DNA of 52,611 nucleotides, taken from NCBI GenBank assembly GCA_015680685.1, contig MNCI01009586.1, positions 223,034 to 275,644 on the forward strand, written 5' to 3'. The notes under the pieces were generated by a model that searched no databases, was not told the DNA's origin, and was given only the letters and a program-made list of their open reading frames with translations. The first letter of the stretch is position 1; the number at the start of each line of letters is the position of its first letter. Origin of the DNA: Gnetum montanum. Lineage: Eukaryota; Streptophyta; Gnetopsida; Gnetales; Gnetaceae. This document shows, piece by piece, positions 43,870 to 52,611 of this stretch. Made by a program: the position numbers and the translations under genes.

Positions 43870-44153
43870 ACATCACCACCAATCCAGCTTTTCATGAGCA
43901 GATTAAACATATTGAAATGGTTTGTCATTTTGTTGGCTAAAAATATGAGGAAAAGTTATTAAAGTTTGTCTGTGTGCCCTCTTATTCTCAACTTGTGGAC
44001 ATATTCACCAAAGGTCTTAGTCACATTCAGTTTCACACCATCTTGCACTCTATTGGTTTCAACAACATTGATCATCAAATTGAGGGAGGCAATGATGTTC
44101 ACTCTATTAGCAAGCTTTGATGTGTTTCTCTGCAACATTAGCTTGAGGGAGGC
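43870..44153 (+). pseudogene. Ty1/copia pol end (RNase H tail) and purine tract, plus strand
   Basis: The plus strand reads HEQIKHIEMVCHFVG, a stop, then VPSYSQLVDIFTKGLSHIQF and HSIGFNNIDHQIEGG. This is the typical end of copia pol: HIDxxxHFVR, then DxFTKGL, then the purine tract. Two purine tracts occur (TTGAGGGAGGC at 44080 and CTTGAGGGAGGC at 44142). The rest of this element, including its LTR boundaries, is not clear. It is of a different copia family and orientation from the copies on either side. Confidence 0.7.
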
Positions 44154-45252
44154 TCTTGCATGAACTATGTGTTTACAGTTGCAAAGCCAAATCTCACCAA
44201 ACACTTGATTATGTCATTCTCAACATTGTTACAATTGACATGTCCTTATTTTGTTGCTCAAGATCAAGTCTTTCCTTATTTTTACATCATAGTTATGGAT
44301 GTTGCTATGTTTTCTTGAAGTTTCCTTTTCTTCTCTACTTTCTGTTTTCAGTTTTTTTCACAATAGCATAAATATGCTACTCCTACGTATGTTTTTGTAG
44401 CAATCAATAAAAAGAAATCTCTATTCTTCCAATTTTATAGTATGTGGTGCAAAGTTACTCCTCTGTCACTACCGTTGTGGCCTCACCGATCACTTTTGCC
44501 ACTCATCCCAACGATGCCAACTCCACCTTGCCTGCATTTGCCTTGGCACATGTGTAGCATACCATGTTGACATAGTAACCCTTCTCTATCTTTGGCCTAA
44601 GCCTTAGTCACACATCCAACAAAAATACCAATTGCACCTAAACCAACTAGCCAGACTTTAAAAAAAAACAAACATTTTTCATTGTCTAAAGTTTCAAAAA
44701 AGTTATGTTTACAATATAACAAAAATTATTTTTGAAATTTCCAATTTTCCTCGTAGTAGTATTTTGAATTGCTGCATTAACATAATTCCCATTAATAATT
44801 ATAATTATAGGTTGAACAAATGGGTTTTAAGCTTCCATAGGCATGTGCTCAAAATTTCAAAGGTAGAGATATGGTTGAGAACACCAAGCTATCCATAGAG
44901 TTGCTCAATTTCTTTGTTGCCAAACGTGCGACACATCTCATCATCAAACATGGTTAATAATATTTTTTGATTTTGATACTGCACTTACCCATAGATAATG
45001 AGATCTATTGACATGGTCAGTAAGGTTGGTGCAGATGTTGTTGCAGTACCTGGTTGCAAAATTGCACTTATTATTGCACATTCTGCAATTCTTATCATTT
45101 GTAGAGAAGGTCCACACACTTATTATTGCGGCATGACTAGGGTGTGTACATGCTTGGATTCTTGTTGCATTTCAAATTCTTCGAGGAAGAGTATTCTATA
45201 ACCAATTAACTAAGAGAAGCTAAGGATGTTGGATTGGTATCAGGCTTGGCCA
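44154..45252. other. Probable copia LTR remnant and unassigned sequence
   Basis: 44154-44440 is T-rich with CATAAATATGC at 44366-44376 and may be the LTR of the plus-strand copia remnant. From 44440 on I recognise nothing; the frame at 44998-45201 is short and has no family features. Confidence 0.3.
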
Positions 45253-45639
45253 TTGCATGTAAGAAAATAATTGTGCAAAAAATCAAATGGCACAAGTAAT
45301 TAAAGTACATAATGGGGAAGCAAATGGCACAAGAAATTCACATGCATAAATAATTGGAAATGCACAATTCTTGAGCAAATGGAACTGACCTGTAGCCATG
45401 GATGCCTCAAATTAAATTTAGTGTTTAGATTCTTCTTTTACATGGGCACTCTACAATGATGGTGTATGCAATCTTCAAGCGTCTATGGAAGGGACCAAAA
45501 CTACAATCATGCTGTGATTCGTGATGCCTTTGTTCTCCCATCAAGAACGAATTTATAGATCACAGAATTGATTACCATAAGAGACCCAATTCCAACACGT
45601 AAAAAATGCATTACTAAATATGGAGACCACCTTGATGCA

Positions 45640-45834
45640 TTAACCAACTCATAAAAACACGTTAGTGGGTATGGTGGCCACTTTCATGTATTAACTAACC
45701 CATAAAAACACTTTAGTAGGCATAGTGGCCAATTTCATGCATTAACTAATCCATAAAATGCGTTAGTGGGCATGGTGGCCACTTTCATGCATTAACTAAT
45801 GCATAAAGCATGTTAGTGGGTAACGCATGCTATA
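45640..45834. repeat. 50-bp tandem repeats in the copia LTR
   Basis: Units of about 50 bases with GTTAGTGGGCATGGTGGCCA and TTTCATGCATTAACTAA. GTGGCC falls at 45674, 45725 and 45775. The same array occurs in the right LTR (47370-47555) and, more degenerate, in 39130-39300. Each unit has a TTAGT...ACTAA dyad. Confidence 0.7.
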
Positions 45835-46149
45835 ATCTCCCACTTAGTCTCCATATTTAATTAGGTTCAAAGTTCAAGAAATAAATGCAGGAATTATGGC
45901 AATAGTTCCTCTTAATGTGAGTATTATCTTTCATGCATTACAATGCATCATCTTTCAAACGTAATTCCTTATATGGTAACTTAACTTTATGAATAAACCC
46001 AATGTTCATTGTAGGTCTTGCCATATGTGTATTTTCTTTAATAACTATATGCACAAATCATATGAGAACATAACACAACTAAATAAAATTTTTATTAAGA
46101 CTGTAAATTGTATGTATAACAAATTACATTATGGAACCAAGTCCCATCC

Positions 46150-47145
46150 AAACTACATGATCCTTAAATGACTTTGGTGGCATTCCTTTTGTCAAAGGAT
46201 CAGTTGTCATTAATTTAGTGCTTATATGCACAATGATCACTTTATTTTCCTTAATGCATTCCCTTATGGCTAAGTACTTAATGTTGATGTGTTTACTTCA
46301 ACTACCACTCTTATTATTCTTAGCCATAAAGACAACAACTAAATTGTCACAAAACATTCTTAATGGCCTAGATATAAAATCCACAATTCTAAGCCCTGAT
46401 ATAAAATTGTTTAGCCATACACCATGTGAAGTAGCCTCAAAATAAGAAACAAACTTTGCCTCCTTGGTGGAAGTAGCAACCAAAGTTTGCTTTCCACTCC
46501 TCCAAGATATAGCTTCTCCAGATACCATAAAAACATAACCAGATGTTGATTTCTGTGAATTAACATGGCCAGCAAAGTTTAAGTTGGAGTAGCTAATCAC
46601 CTCTAAGAAGTTAGTTTGTTTATACATAAGCATGTAGTCTTTTGTACCTTAAAGGTACCTCATCACTTTCTTTGTAGCCCTCTAATGGTCAATACCTGGA
46701 TTACTCTGATATCTTCCCAACATTCCCATAGCAAATGAAATGTCAAGTCTTGTGTAGACCTAAGCATACATAAGGCTTCCAACAGTTGAAGCATATGGAA
46801 TGTTGCTTATGTGACTTTTCTCTAAATCATTCCTAGGGCACTGGTTCAAATTGAACCTGTCACCCTTCACAATGGGTGCTATACTTGGTGAACAATTTTT
46901 CATCCAAAACCTCTCTAAAACTTTATTATTATAGGTTTCCTGTGACAGTCCCAGAATACATCTAGATTTGTCCTTATGGATCTGTATGCTAATGACATAA
47001 GATGCCTCACCCATATCCTTCATGTTGAAATTCTTAGAGAGAAAATGTTTCACCTCGTATAGAAATCCACTATTATTTTTTGCAAGAAGGATACCATCCA
47101 CATATAGAACAAGGAAATAGATTTTTCTCCCATTGACTTTTTGGT
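46150..47145 (-). pseudogene. Ty1/copia RT end and RNase H (minus strand)
   Basis: The minus strand from 47130 reads the RT catalytic block LYVDGILLAKN, where the family has YVDD (lesion Asp to Gly at 47093-47104). It then has KNFNMKDMGEASYVISIQIH, LSQETYNNKVLERF and YASTVGSLMYA, followed by a stop. RNase H follows, with SYSNLNFAGHVNSQKSTSGY and SWRSGKQTLVATSTKEAKFV, then the stretch to FCDNLVVVFMAKN. It ends with KHINIKYLAIREC and DPLTKGMP near 46200-46160. Two long frames (47101-46760 and 46633-46298) are open. Pol copies element RNA in cytoplasmic particles; this copy is dead. Confidence 0.8.
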
Positions 47146-47568
47146 ATCGGATTGTTAGATCTTTGTCTTAATGCAGTTTTTGACGATGATGCAATCTGGA
47201 AATAGTGTTTGTGAAAGGGACCATAACTGCAATCCTGCTGTGATTTGTGGTGTCTTTGTTCTCCCATCAAGAATGAATTTATTATAGGTCATGGAATCGG
47301 TTACCATAAGAGATCCAATGCCAACACATAAAAAATGTGTTACCATTTATGGAGACCACCTTGATGCATCAACCAACTCATAAAAACGTGTTAGTGGGTA
47401 TGGTGGCCACTTTCATGTATTAACTGACCCATAAAAATGCATTAGTGGGCATGGTGGCCACTTTCATGCATTAACTAATCCATAAAACGTGTTATTGGGC
47501 ATGGTGGCTAGTTTCATGCATTAACTAACACATAAAGTGCGTTAGTGGGTAATGCATGCTACATTGCA

Positions 47569-49077
47569 AACATTATTTCCACCAAAAATGCAATCACAAT
47601 AATAATGTTTCACAGCATTTTTGGGAGTTGATAATCTTAAATGTGGAGAATTCTAATGACAGTTTATGAGAACTTGGGAGTACAAAATCTAGGAGAAGAG
47701 GAGCAATTCCAATGCAAACATGGTGAATTTCAACTTTATATAGATAATGTAGTCTACTTTGCTTAAGCTATAGCCCAATAAGTTTTGAAATAAGGTTTGG
47801 GAGGTTTACTGCTACCGCATGGCATTGTTAAACTGGGAAACCTTTCATAGAGAGGGAACCCTATTTAAGGAATAAAATCTAAGAAATAAAAGAAAATAGA
47901 ATAAAATATGCCACACACTCATGATTTAAGGATTATAAAAGTTGCAAGTAAATTGATTTTTAAAGACAAACAAGATATAAAATAGTACTCACAAACAATG
48001 CTTATACTAAAACTTTTGATGAAACTTATGAATGAGTAGACTTACCATGGCATAAAAGTCCTAAAAGAATTACTTGTAGAGTTTGTTTTTCTTTAGCATA
48101 CGTAGATTATGGTAAAGAATTACTTACAGATTTTGTTTTTATTTAGCATACACAAATTGTGGTAAAATATTATATCTAGAGTCACCTTTCTAGCCTCAGG
48201 TCACAAAACTCCCTTTTGCACTTTTGATTTTTTATAAAATATTAATCCAAAAGATAAGGGCCATAAATATAATATGGATAATAACAAAACATGATACACA
48301 TTGCATACTGGTCATGTGATGGGCATTGCTCAATGATCATGGAATGGAATAGTGACAATGATAGTGCACATGAGTAAAAAAGGGAATGAGCATTAATACC
48401 CTACTTGGAACTGAAAAGGAGTTCTTCCAATGTTGCCGGTCAAGACACATTGACCAACATTCTAAGTAGTATCTTAAAATCCTATTCTCTCTCGTAGTTG
48501 ACATATGAAACCTCTTGAAATCATGCAATATGCAAATTGTCTTCTAGAGCATGATGGGTAGGCATCAAATTTACCGCATGAACAACACCTATTTCAGTTA
48601 AAATAATAATAGGGTCTATGAGAAATCAATGAACATGATGTTTTAGTTGACCAAGTGCTAGAATACTATAGCATATCATCTAATCCATCAAAATAGATAT
48701 TTGATCTAGAACTTCTTAAATGAGAATGTTTACCACCCATCCAACATGTAGGTTTCAAGTATTTTTTTTGTAATATTTTTAAAACTTAGTTTTAATTTCT
48801 TGAAGTAAGCTAAAATTATTATAGTTAAATTTATTATTATAAAAATAGGCTAAATCAATGAAGTCAATGGGTAGAATCATAATACTATAATGCACTACTA
48901 GAAGGGACATGGCCATTGCATCTTGAAATATGTGCATTGTTTTCTCCTCCAAATCCAATCCAATAACTTTTCCCTTTCAAGCCAGTGATAAGCCCAATCC
49001 AATAGAAACAATAATATTGCCAATTTGTTAGTTTAAATCAAACTTGAAGCATTGTAACCATTGCTTCATCCCTATCC
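47569..49077. other. AT-rich sequence, nothing recognised
   Basis: Roughly 1.5 kb without supported genes. A local near-duplicate (AAGAATTACTT...TTTGTTTTT...TTAGCATACRYA) occurs at 48064-48105 and 48115-48155. Long T and A runs lie around 48760-48840. Confidence 0.35.
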
Positions 49078-49332
49078 ATGATGTTTTCCAAACTCATACC
49101 ACAATGCCTTAATGAGACAACCAATCTCCCCTTCTACAAATACATTGATATTAAGTACATTGCCAAATATGTAACAAAATCTAAAAATAAGTCACAATCC
49201 TTTCATGATCTGTTACTTTGTATTGTAGATTCTCAAAACCCAAAAGAAAAATGCAATGACTACATACAAAAAACTCATGATGGATGCTATGAAAGACATT
49301 GGTGCTATGAAGGTTTGTCATATGTTGTATGA
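49078..49332 (+). pseudogene. Possible Helitron-type helicase fragment
   Basis: An 84-codon frame contains YIDIKYIAKYVTKSKNKSQS and then FHDLLLCIVD. It resembles the segment of plant Helitron Rep/helicase proteins (and related PIF1-like proteins) where the wording is close to YIAKYASKxEKKSxSF. It ends GYERHWCYEGLS-like, out of pattern, with a stop. No Rep HUH motif, no helicase Walker motifs and no Helitron ends were found nearby. Identification rests on this one block. Confidence 0.4.
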
Positions 49333-49521
49333 ACTTCCCTTGGTTAAATGTATTAGAACATTTAATACTATAAATGTCTAGAGATATCTATAAAAGAGTT
49401 ATACTAGTTGCAAATGGAGATTGGGATCCTAAAACATACACACCCTTTATAAATGTGATGAGACGCGATATCGCATGCACCGCGATATTGTGTACATGAT
49501 ATTGCGGTCTGCCGCCAAATC

Positions 49522-49529
49522 TATAAATA
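49522..49529 (+). promoter_or_regulatory. TATA box of the element F LTR
   Basis: TATAAATA followed by AGAGG, at the same place as in the other LTRs of the family. Transcription would start about 30 bases downstream. Confidence 0.6.
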
Positions 49530-49781
49530 AGAGGTGGCACTCCCCTTATTTCCCATCCTGGTCTAGAAGTAGGGAAACTTTGGCAGTTTGATCACTCCAG
49601 AGATAGATTATTTTCCATGTGCCTGTAGTAGGAGTCCTAGAGTGAACAGATCTTTATTCGAGCAACATTGTACCTGAACACAAGTTGTGTACGAAAATAA
49701 AGATGAACTTGATTGGATAAACCTTGCAGTGCATGGAATAGGATTTTATTTAATTGTTATTTATTGCTTTCCTAGAATGTG

Positions 49782-49960
49782 GTATGAGTACGACTTGATT
49801 ACGAGCATCTAAGGATGTGTACGGTTAGTCAAGGAATCGGTTGCTCATCGCATGCAGTATGAGTACGACTTGATTACGAGCATTTAAGGATGTGTACGGT
49901 TAGTCAAGGAATCGGCTGCTCATCGCATGCGGTATGAGTACGAATTGATTATGAGCATCT
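49782..49960. repeat. 75-bp tandem repeat in the LTR of element F
   Basis: GTATGAGTACGA occurs at 49782, 49857 and 49932: two full units and one partial, nearly identical. A fourth, partial relative (GTGTACGGTTAATCAAGG) is at 50039. It accounts for part of the extra LTR length. Confidence 0.8.
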
Positions 49961-50522
49961 CTTGTGACTACTTGGTAACCCAGTGGTGTATCCAGGATCT
50001 ACACTTGGTAATCCCAGTGGTAGTTGTGCACGACAAATGTGTACGGTTAATCAAGGAATCGGCTGCTCATCGTACATAGGCTAGATAGATTCTCTCAACC
50101 CTTTCCTCCTAGTTAGGTGCCTCAGTACGACCACTTTGAGCACGTGCATTACGCGTGGTGATCCCAGCAACGATTAGCGTTTGGTAGCCGCGGTTGCATC
50201 GGTTCAAGGTGTGTACGGTAAGTGGGAACAGATGCTGACGCTAGTTAATTTAGACTTAGTCCTTAGTTAGAGTTAGTTAGTTTCTCAACCCTTCACCTCG
50301 ATAGCATAGGAGAAAAACATTTAAAAGCTATAAAAATCATATACCTCGAACTTACTTAACCATACACCGTGACAACAACAAGTAAGTCTGGGAAGACAAC
50401 GAATGATTAACCCCAAGTGTTCCATGGGGCGTTTAGGCATTTAGTCTGCAGAGTTCAACCGGATCACACGTGCTACGCTTGTTTCATATGGTTGAGTGTA
50501 GGGGTACTTTGCCACTCATCAT

Positions 50523-50541
50523 TGGCACCGTTGCCGAGGAC
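50523..50541 (+). other. Primer-binding site of element F
   Basis: TGGCACCGTTGCCGAGGAC, one base after the LTR end. It differs by few bases from the TGGCGCCGTTGCCGGGG site of Athila-type elements (commonly attributed to a tRNA-Asp primer). Confidence 0.75.
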
Positions 50542-50767
50542 TAAGTGTTTGTGCACCGAATAGAACATAAGGGATATCACTCACATCATTGTGAGCCTTA
50601 ACGAACCTTCGAGTTAATCAAGATAAGAAATTATATAATGGTGAATTAGCACACTGATAAAAATTCCTTCTTCTCATAAGAGAAACTCACCACCTAAGGA
50701 CCACACACAAGATAGTCGGCAACATAAAACACATAACCAAAATCATCGAAGTCCTAAACAATATAAG

Positions 50768-52611
50768 ATGACATATACTCATCCCGATGAGTATATTCCT
50801 AATTTTACTTTTATTCTCCATCAGGATGAGCAGCTGCGGTGGAGAGATTTGCAAGGTAACATTGTGTTACCCCTAGATTGATCAATCTCTCACATGCTTT
50901 TTCATGCCTTGGCACAGATAGGCATGACTGAAATTTACGCTGAATATGTTGCGGAAGATTTTGATAGGAGGGATTATTATCCCACAGATGCCCAACATAT
51001 GAGGGACTTAAGGCAGGAGAGTCAACATGCACTGTTGAAGGACAAGGTCCTGCATGTCCTTAGTGAAATAGGAGATGAGGAACCCCTTATCACAGGTTCT
51101 TTAACAAACGACGTTCCCCCTCCTAACGATAGTGAGGAGGTTGGGTATTAGAATCTACGATCAATGATACATATCCCTAGTTTTGATGCCCGTGAACACC
51201 AATTGTTCACAGAGGGAACAACCACTTATGCTAAGGATGGGCACTTAGATCGTCACCATGATCGGGGCCGTAGTAGCCGAAGAGAAGGCAAGAAACATTG
51301 TCATGGCAATGGTTCCCCTTCTTCTTCTCCTTCATCCCATCACTCATCCTCTCCTTCCACATCTGGGTGTAGCCACCATGAACATAAAGGTGAGGATAAA
51401 AGTAAGAAAGATGAAAGACCTCGATGGGAAAGTTGAGAGAGAGGACAAGGGCAAGGACGTAGGGAGAGTAGGGAACAACGTAGACATCACAGGCGTCATG
51501 AAAGAGATGATCATGATGAACCCCTACTCGCAACCCGAAGCATGCTTGACATAATGGAGGCAGTTGGGATTCCCACAAGGCATTTAAAGGATAGTTGAAT
51601 CAAACGATTAGACATGAACAACATCCCACGATTTGAAGGGGGATATAATGCTGATCCGAAAAATCATTTACGGGCATTCCACGATGCCTGTGCCTTGTAG
51701 AATATAGAAAATGAGTGGTAAAAACTTAATTTGTTCCCAAGGACACTCACCAAAGAAGCAGAGAGCTAGTACCAGTCCTTAGAAATGGAAACCATCAGGA
51801 GGTGGAGTACGATGCTAGAACTGTTTAACGAAAAGTATCAAACGTACTCCAGAGTGTCCAATTTGTGTAAGCAGATCCAAGGCTAGAAGCAAGGTACACA
51901 TGAACCCTTGGATGCTGCCATGGCCTGCTACTACACATTGTTACATTGTTGCCCGGGCCATGGGTATGCTCAGTGGGATCAACTTTGCCACATCATGGAT
52001 GGGATAAGGCATGAAACTAGAAGAACCCTTGGAACTTACGCCCAAGGGAGACTCACAACTTAGAGCCCATGAAGTATGTAGCTTGTTGGAGCAAGTAGCA
52101 AAAGAAGAAGGTGAGCTACGCAAAAAGGAAAGTGTGAAAGAGTATAACCATGATCCCTCCCTTCGAAAGAAGGGAGTGAAGTTTTGTGATGAAGAGGATG
52201 AGTCACCAATCGAAGAGTTGGTAAACCGGAAAATCTTACCGATCCAAAAATTAACAATAGAAATAGTGGCTAAGGTAGATGACGTATGGAGTTCCTTAGA
52301 CTCTAAAATTGAAACTGTCTTAAAAATTATAGAAGAGTCTAAGGTTGAACAAAGTAGTGACAAAGGTAAGAAAAAGTGGAGAGATTTAGGCCCTGTACAT
52401 AACAAGGGTAAGGGAAAAATCACCAACTCCGATGTGGCTAAGGACTCTGACACAGACGATGACGGTGGATGTGAGATCTACCACTATGACCATCCTAAGG
52501 GATGTTGCCCCATCATCTCACATCTACAGGAGTCTAGGGTGTATGCGCTTAATCCAGGACTTAACTAATGGCAAACACCCCGAAGGTTACCCTATCCACA
52601 AGGTAACCCAA
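50768..52611 (+). pseudogene. Element F gag, incomplete at window end
   Basis: The best plus-strand gag here. It starts around TYTHPDEYIPNFTFIL (no clear ATG) and has a TGA at 50879-50881 where CGA is likely. Open frames follow at 50894-51151 (MLFHALAQIGMTEIYAEYV) and 51164-51436 (Ser/His-rich linker). The capsid block at about 51545-52010 contains NIPRFEGGYNADPKNH and LELFNEKYQTYSRVSNL and has several stops at Trp or Gln positions. A charged coiled-coil-like C-terminal frame (52011-52568, 185 codons) has LLEQVAKEEGELRKKES and VLKIIEESK, and a knuckle CEIYHYDHPKGCC missing one Cys. It binds element RNA in the parent family. Confidence 0.8.

Larger units (their letters stand above)
45258..47563 (-). 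mobile_element. Compact Ty1/copia element with TTGCA target duplication
   Basis: TTGCA flanks it at 45253-45257 and 47564-47568. The left LTR spans 45258-45834, starting TGTAAG and ending TATA (TACA in the right copy). The purine-tract complement is at 45835-45845. The right LTR is partial (about 47146-47563). Only the end of pol remains between them, so gag, protease, integrase and most of RT were deleted in one internal event that fused pol to the 5' LTR near 47145. Confidence 0.8.
49456..50521 (+). mobile_element. 5' LTR of element F
   Basis: Starts TGATGAGACGCGATATCGC and ends CCACTCATCA. The start matches the complement of 1-143. TATA box at 49522-49529, preceded by GATATCGC-like repeats (49458-49506). 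CCCAGTGGTGTATCC and GTGTACGGTTAGTCAAGG blocks are shared with the other LTRs. Confidence 0.85.
49456..52611 (+). mobile_element. Element F: start of an Athila-like element running off the window
   Basis: LTR (49456-50521), primer site and gag in plus orientation, cut by the window end. Its LTR is longer than those of A and B (1066 bases) because of a 75-bp tandem repeat and a different U3. Confidence 0.85.

Noticed and set aside
51231-51578. Minus-strand 115-codon frame
   Set aside because: Antisense to the Ser/His-rich linker of element F gag.

Overview
The window looks like intergenic DNA from a large-genome land plant. It is AT-rich and almost entirely made of nested, decayed LTR retrotransposons, with a few fragments of plant genes. 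The fragments match a EUL-type lectin, a plant CLC anion channel/exchanger, a receptor-like kinase and possibly an arabinogalactan peptide. A gymnosperm or another slowly purging plant genome would fit the many old, heavily mutated copies, but the sequence does not prove it. I found no rRNA, tRNA, CRISPR array or intact multi-domain host gene.

Layout, left half. Positions 1-143 are the end of a minus-strand gypsy LTR. Element A, an Athila-like Ty3/gypsy element on the plus strand, runs from about 171 to 22294. Its gag is split by element C (2508-15087, minus strand), a Tat/Ogre-like element with 1.8-kb LTRs carrying 95-bp hairpin-forming tandem repeats. Element C has gag and protease, but no polymerase or integrase that I can recognise. 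In that place it holds a decayed plus-strand, exon-like segment of unknown identity. A's protease, RT, RNase H and integrase follow at about 15.8-19.5 kb, then a 2-kb non-coding 3' region and the 3' LTR.

Middle. A solo LTR (22928-23786) is followed by element B (24159-33626, minus strand). B is the best preserved copy: it has two LTRs, PBS, PPT and a perfect CTATC target duplication. B also carries N bases flanked by exact duplications, which look like assembly artefacts. A 309-bp tandem duplication follows. Then comes a compositionally distinct patchwork (about 34501-38612) of four unrelated host gene pieces, all on the plus strand and some with recognisable splice sites. It is dotted with a short dyad motif that also builds the hairpin arrays in element C's LTRs.

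Right part. There are copia fragments (38682-40178, 43870-44153, and a compact copy at 45258-47563 with a TTGCA target duplication), a chimeric junction between two gypsy gag families (40.4-43.8 kb), and a possible Helitron-type helicase scrap (49078-49332). The window ends with the start of another Athila-like element (LTR 49456-50521, PBS, gag to the window edge).

All polymerase regions carry catalytic lesions, and most in-frame stops look like C-to-T or G-to-A changes. The whole window therefore reads as silenced, methylated transposon sediment. The most unusual item is the 34.5-38.6 kb gene-fragment patchwork and its dyad motif.
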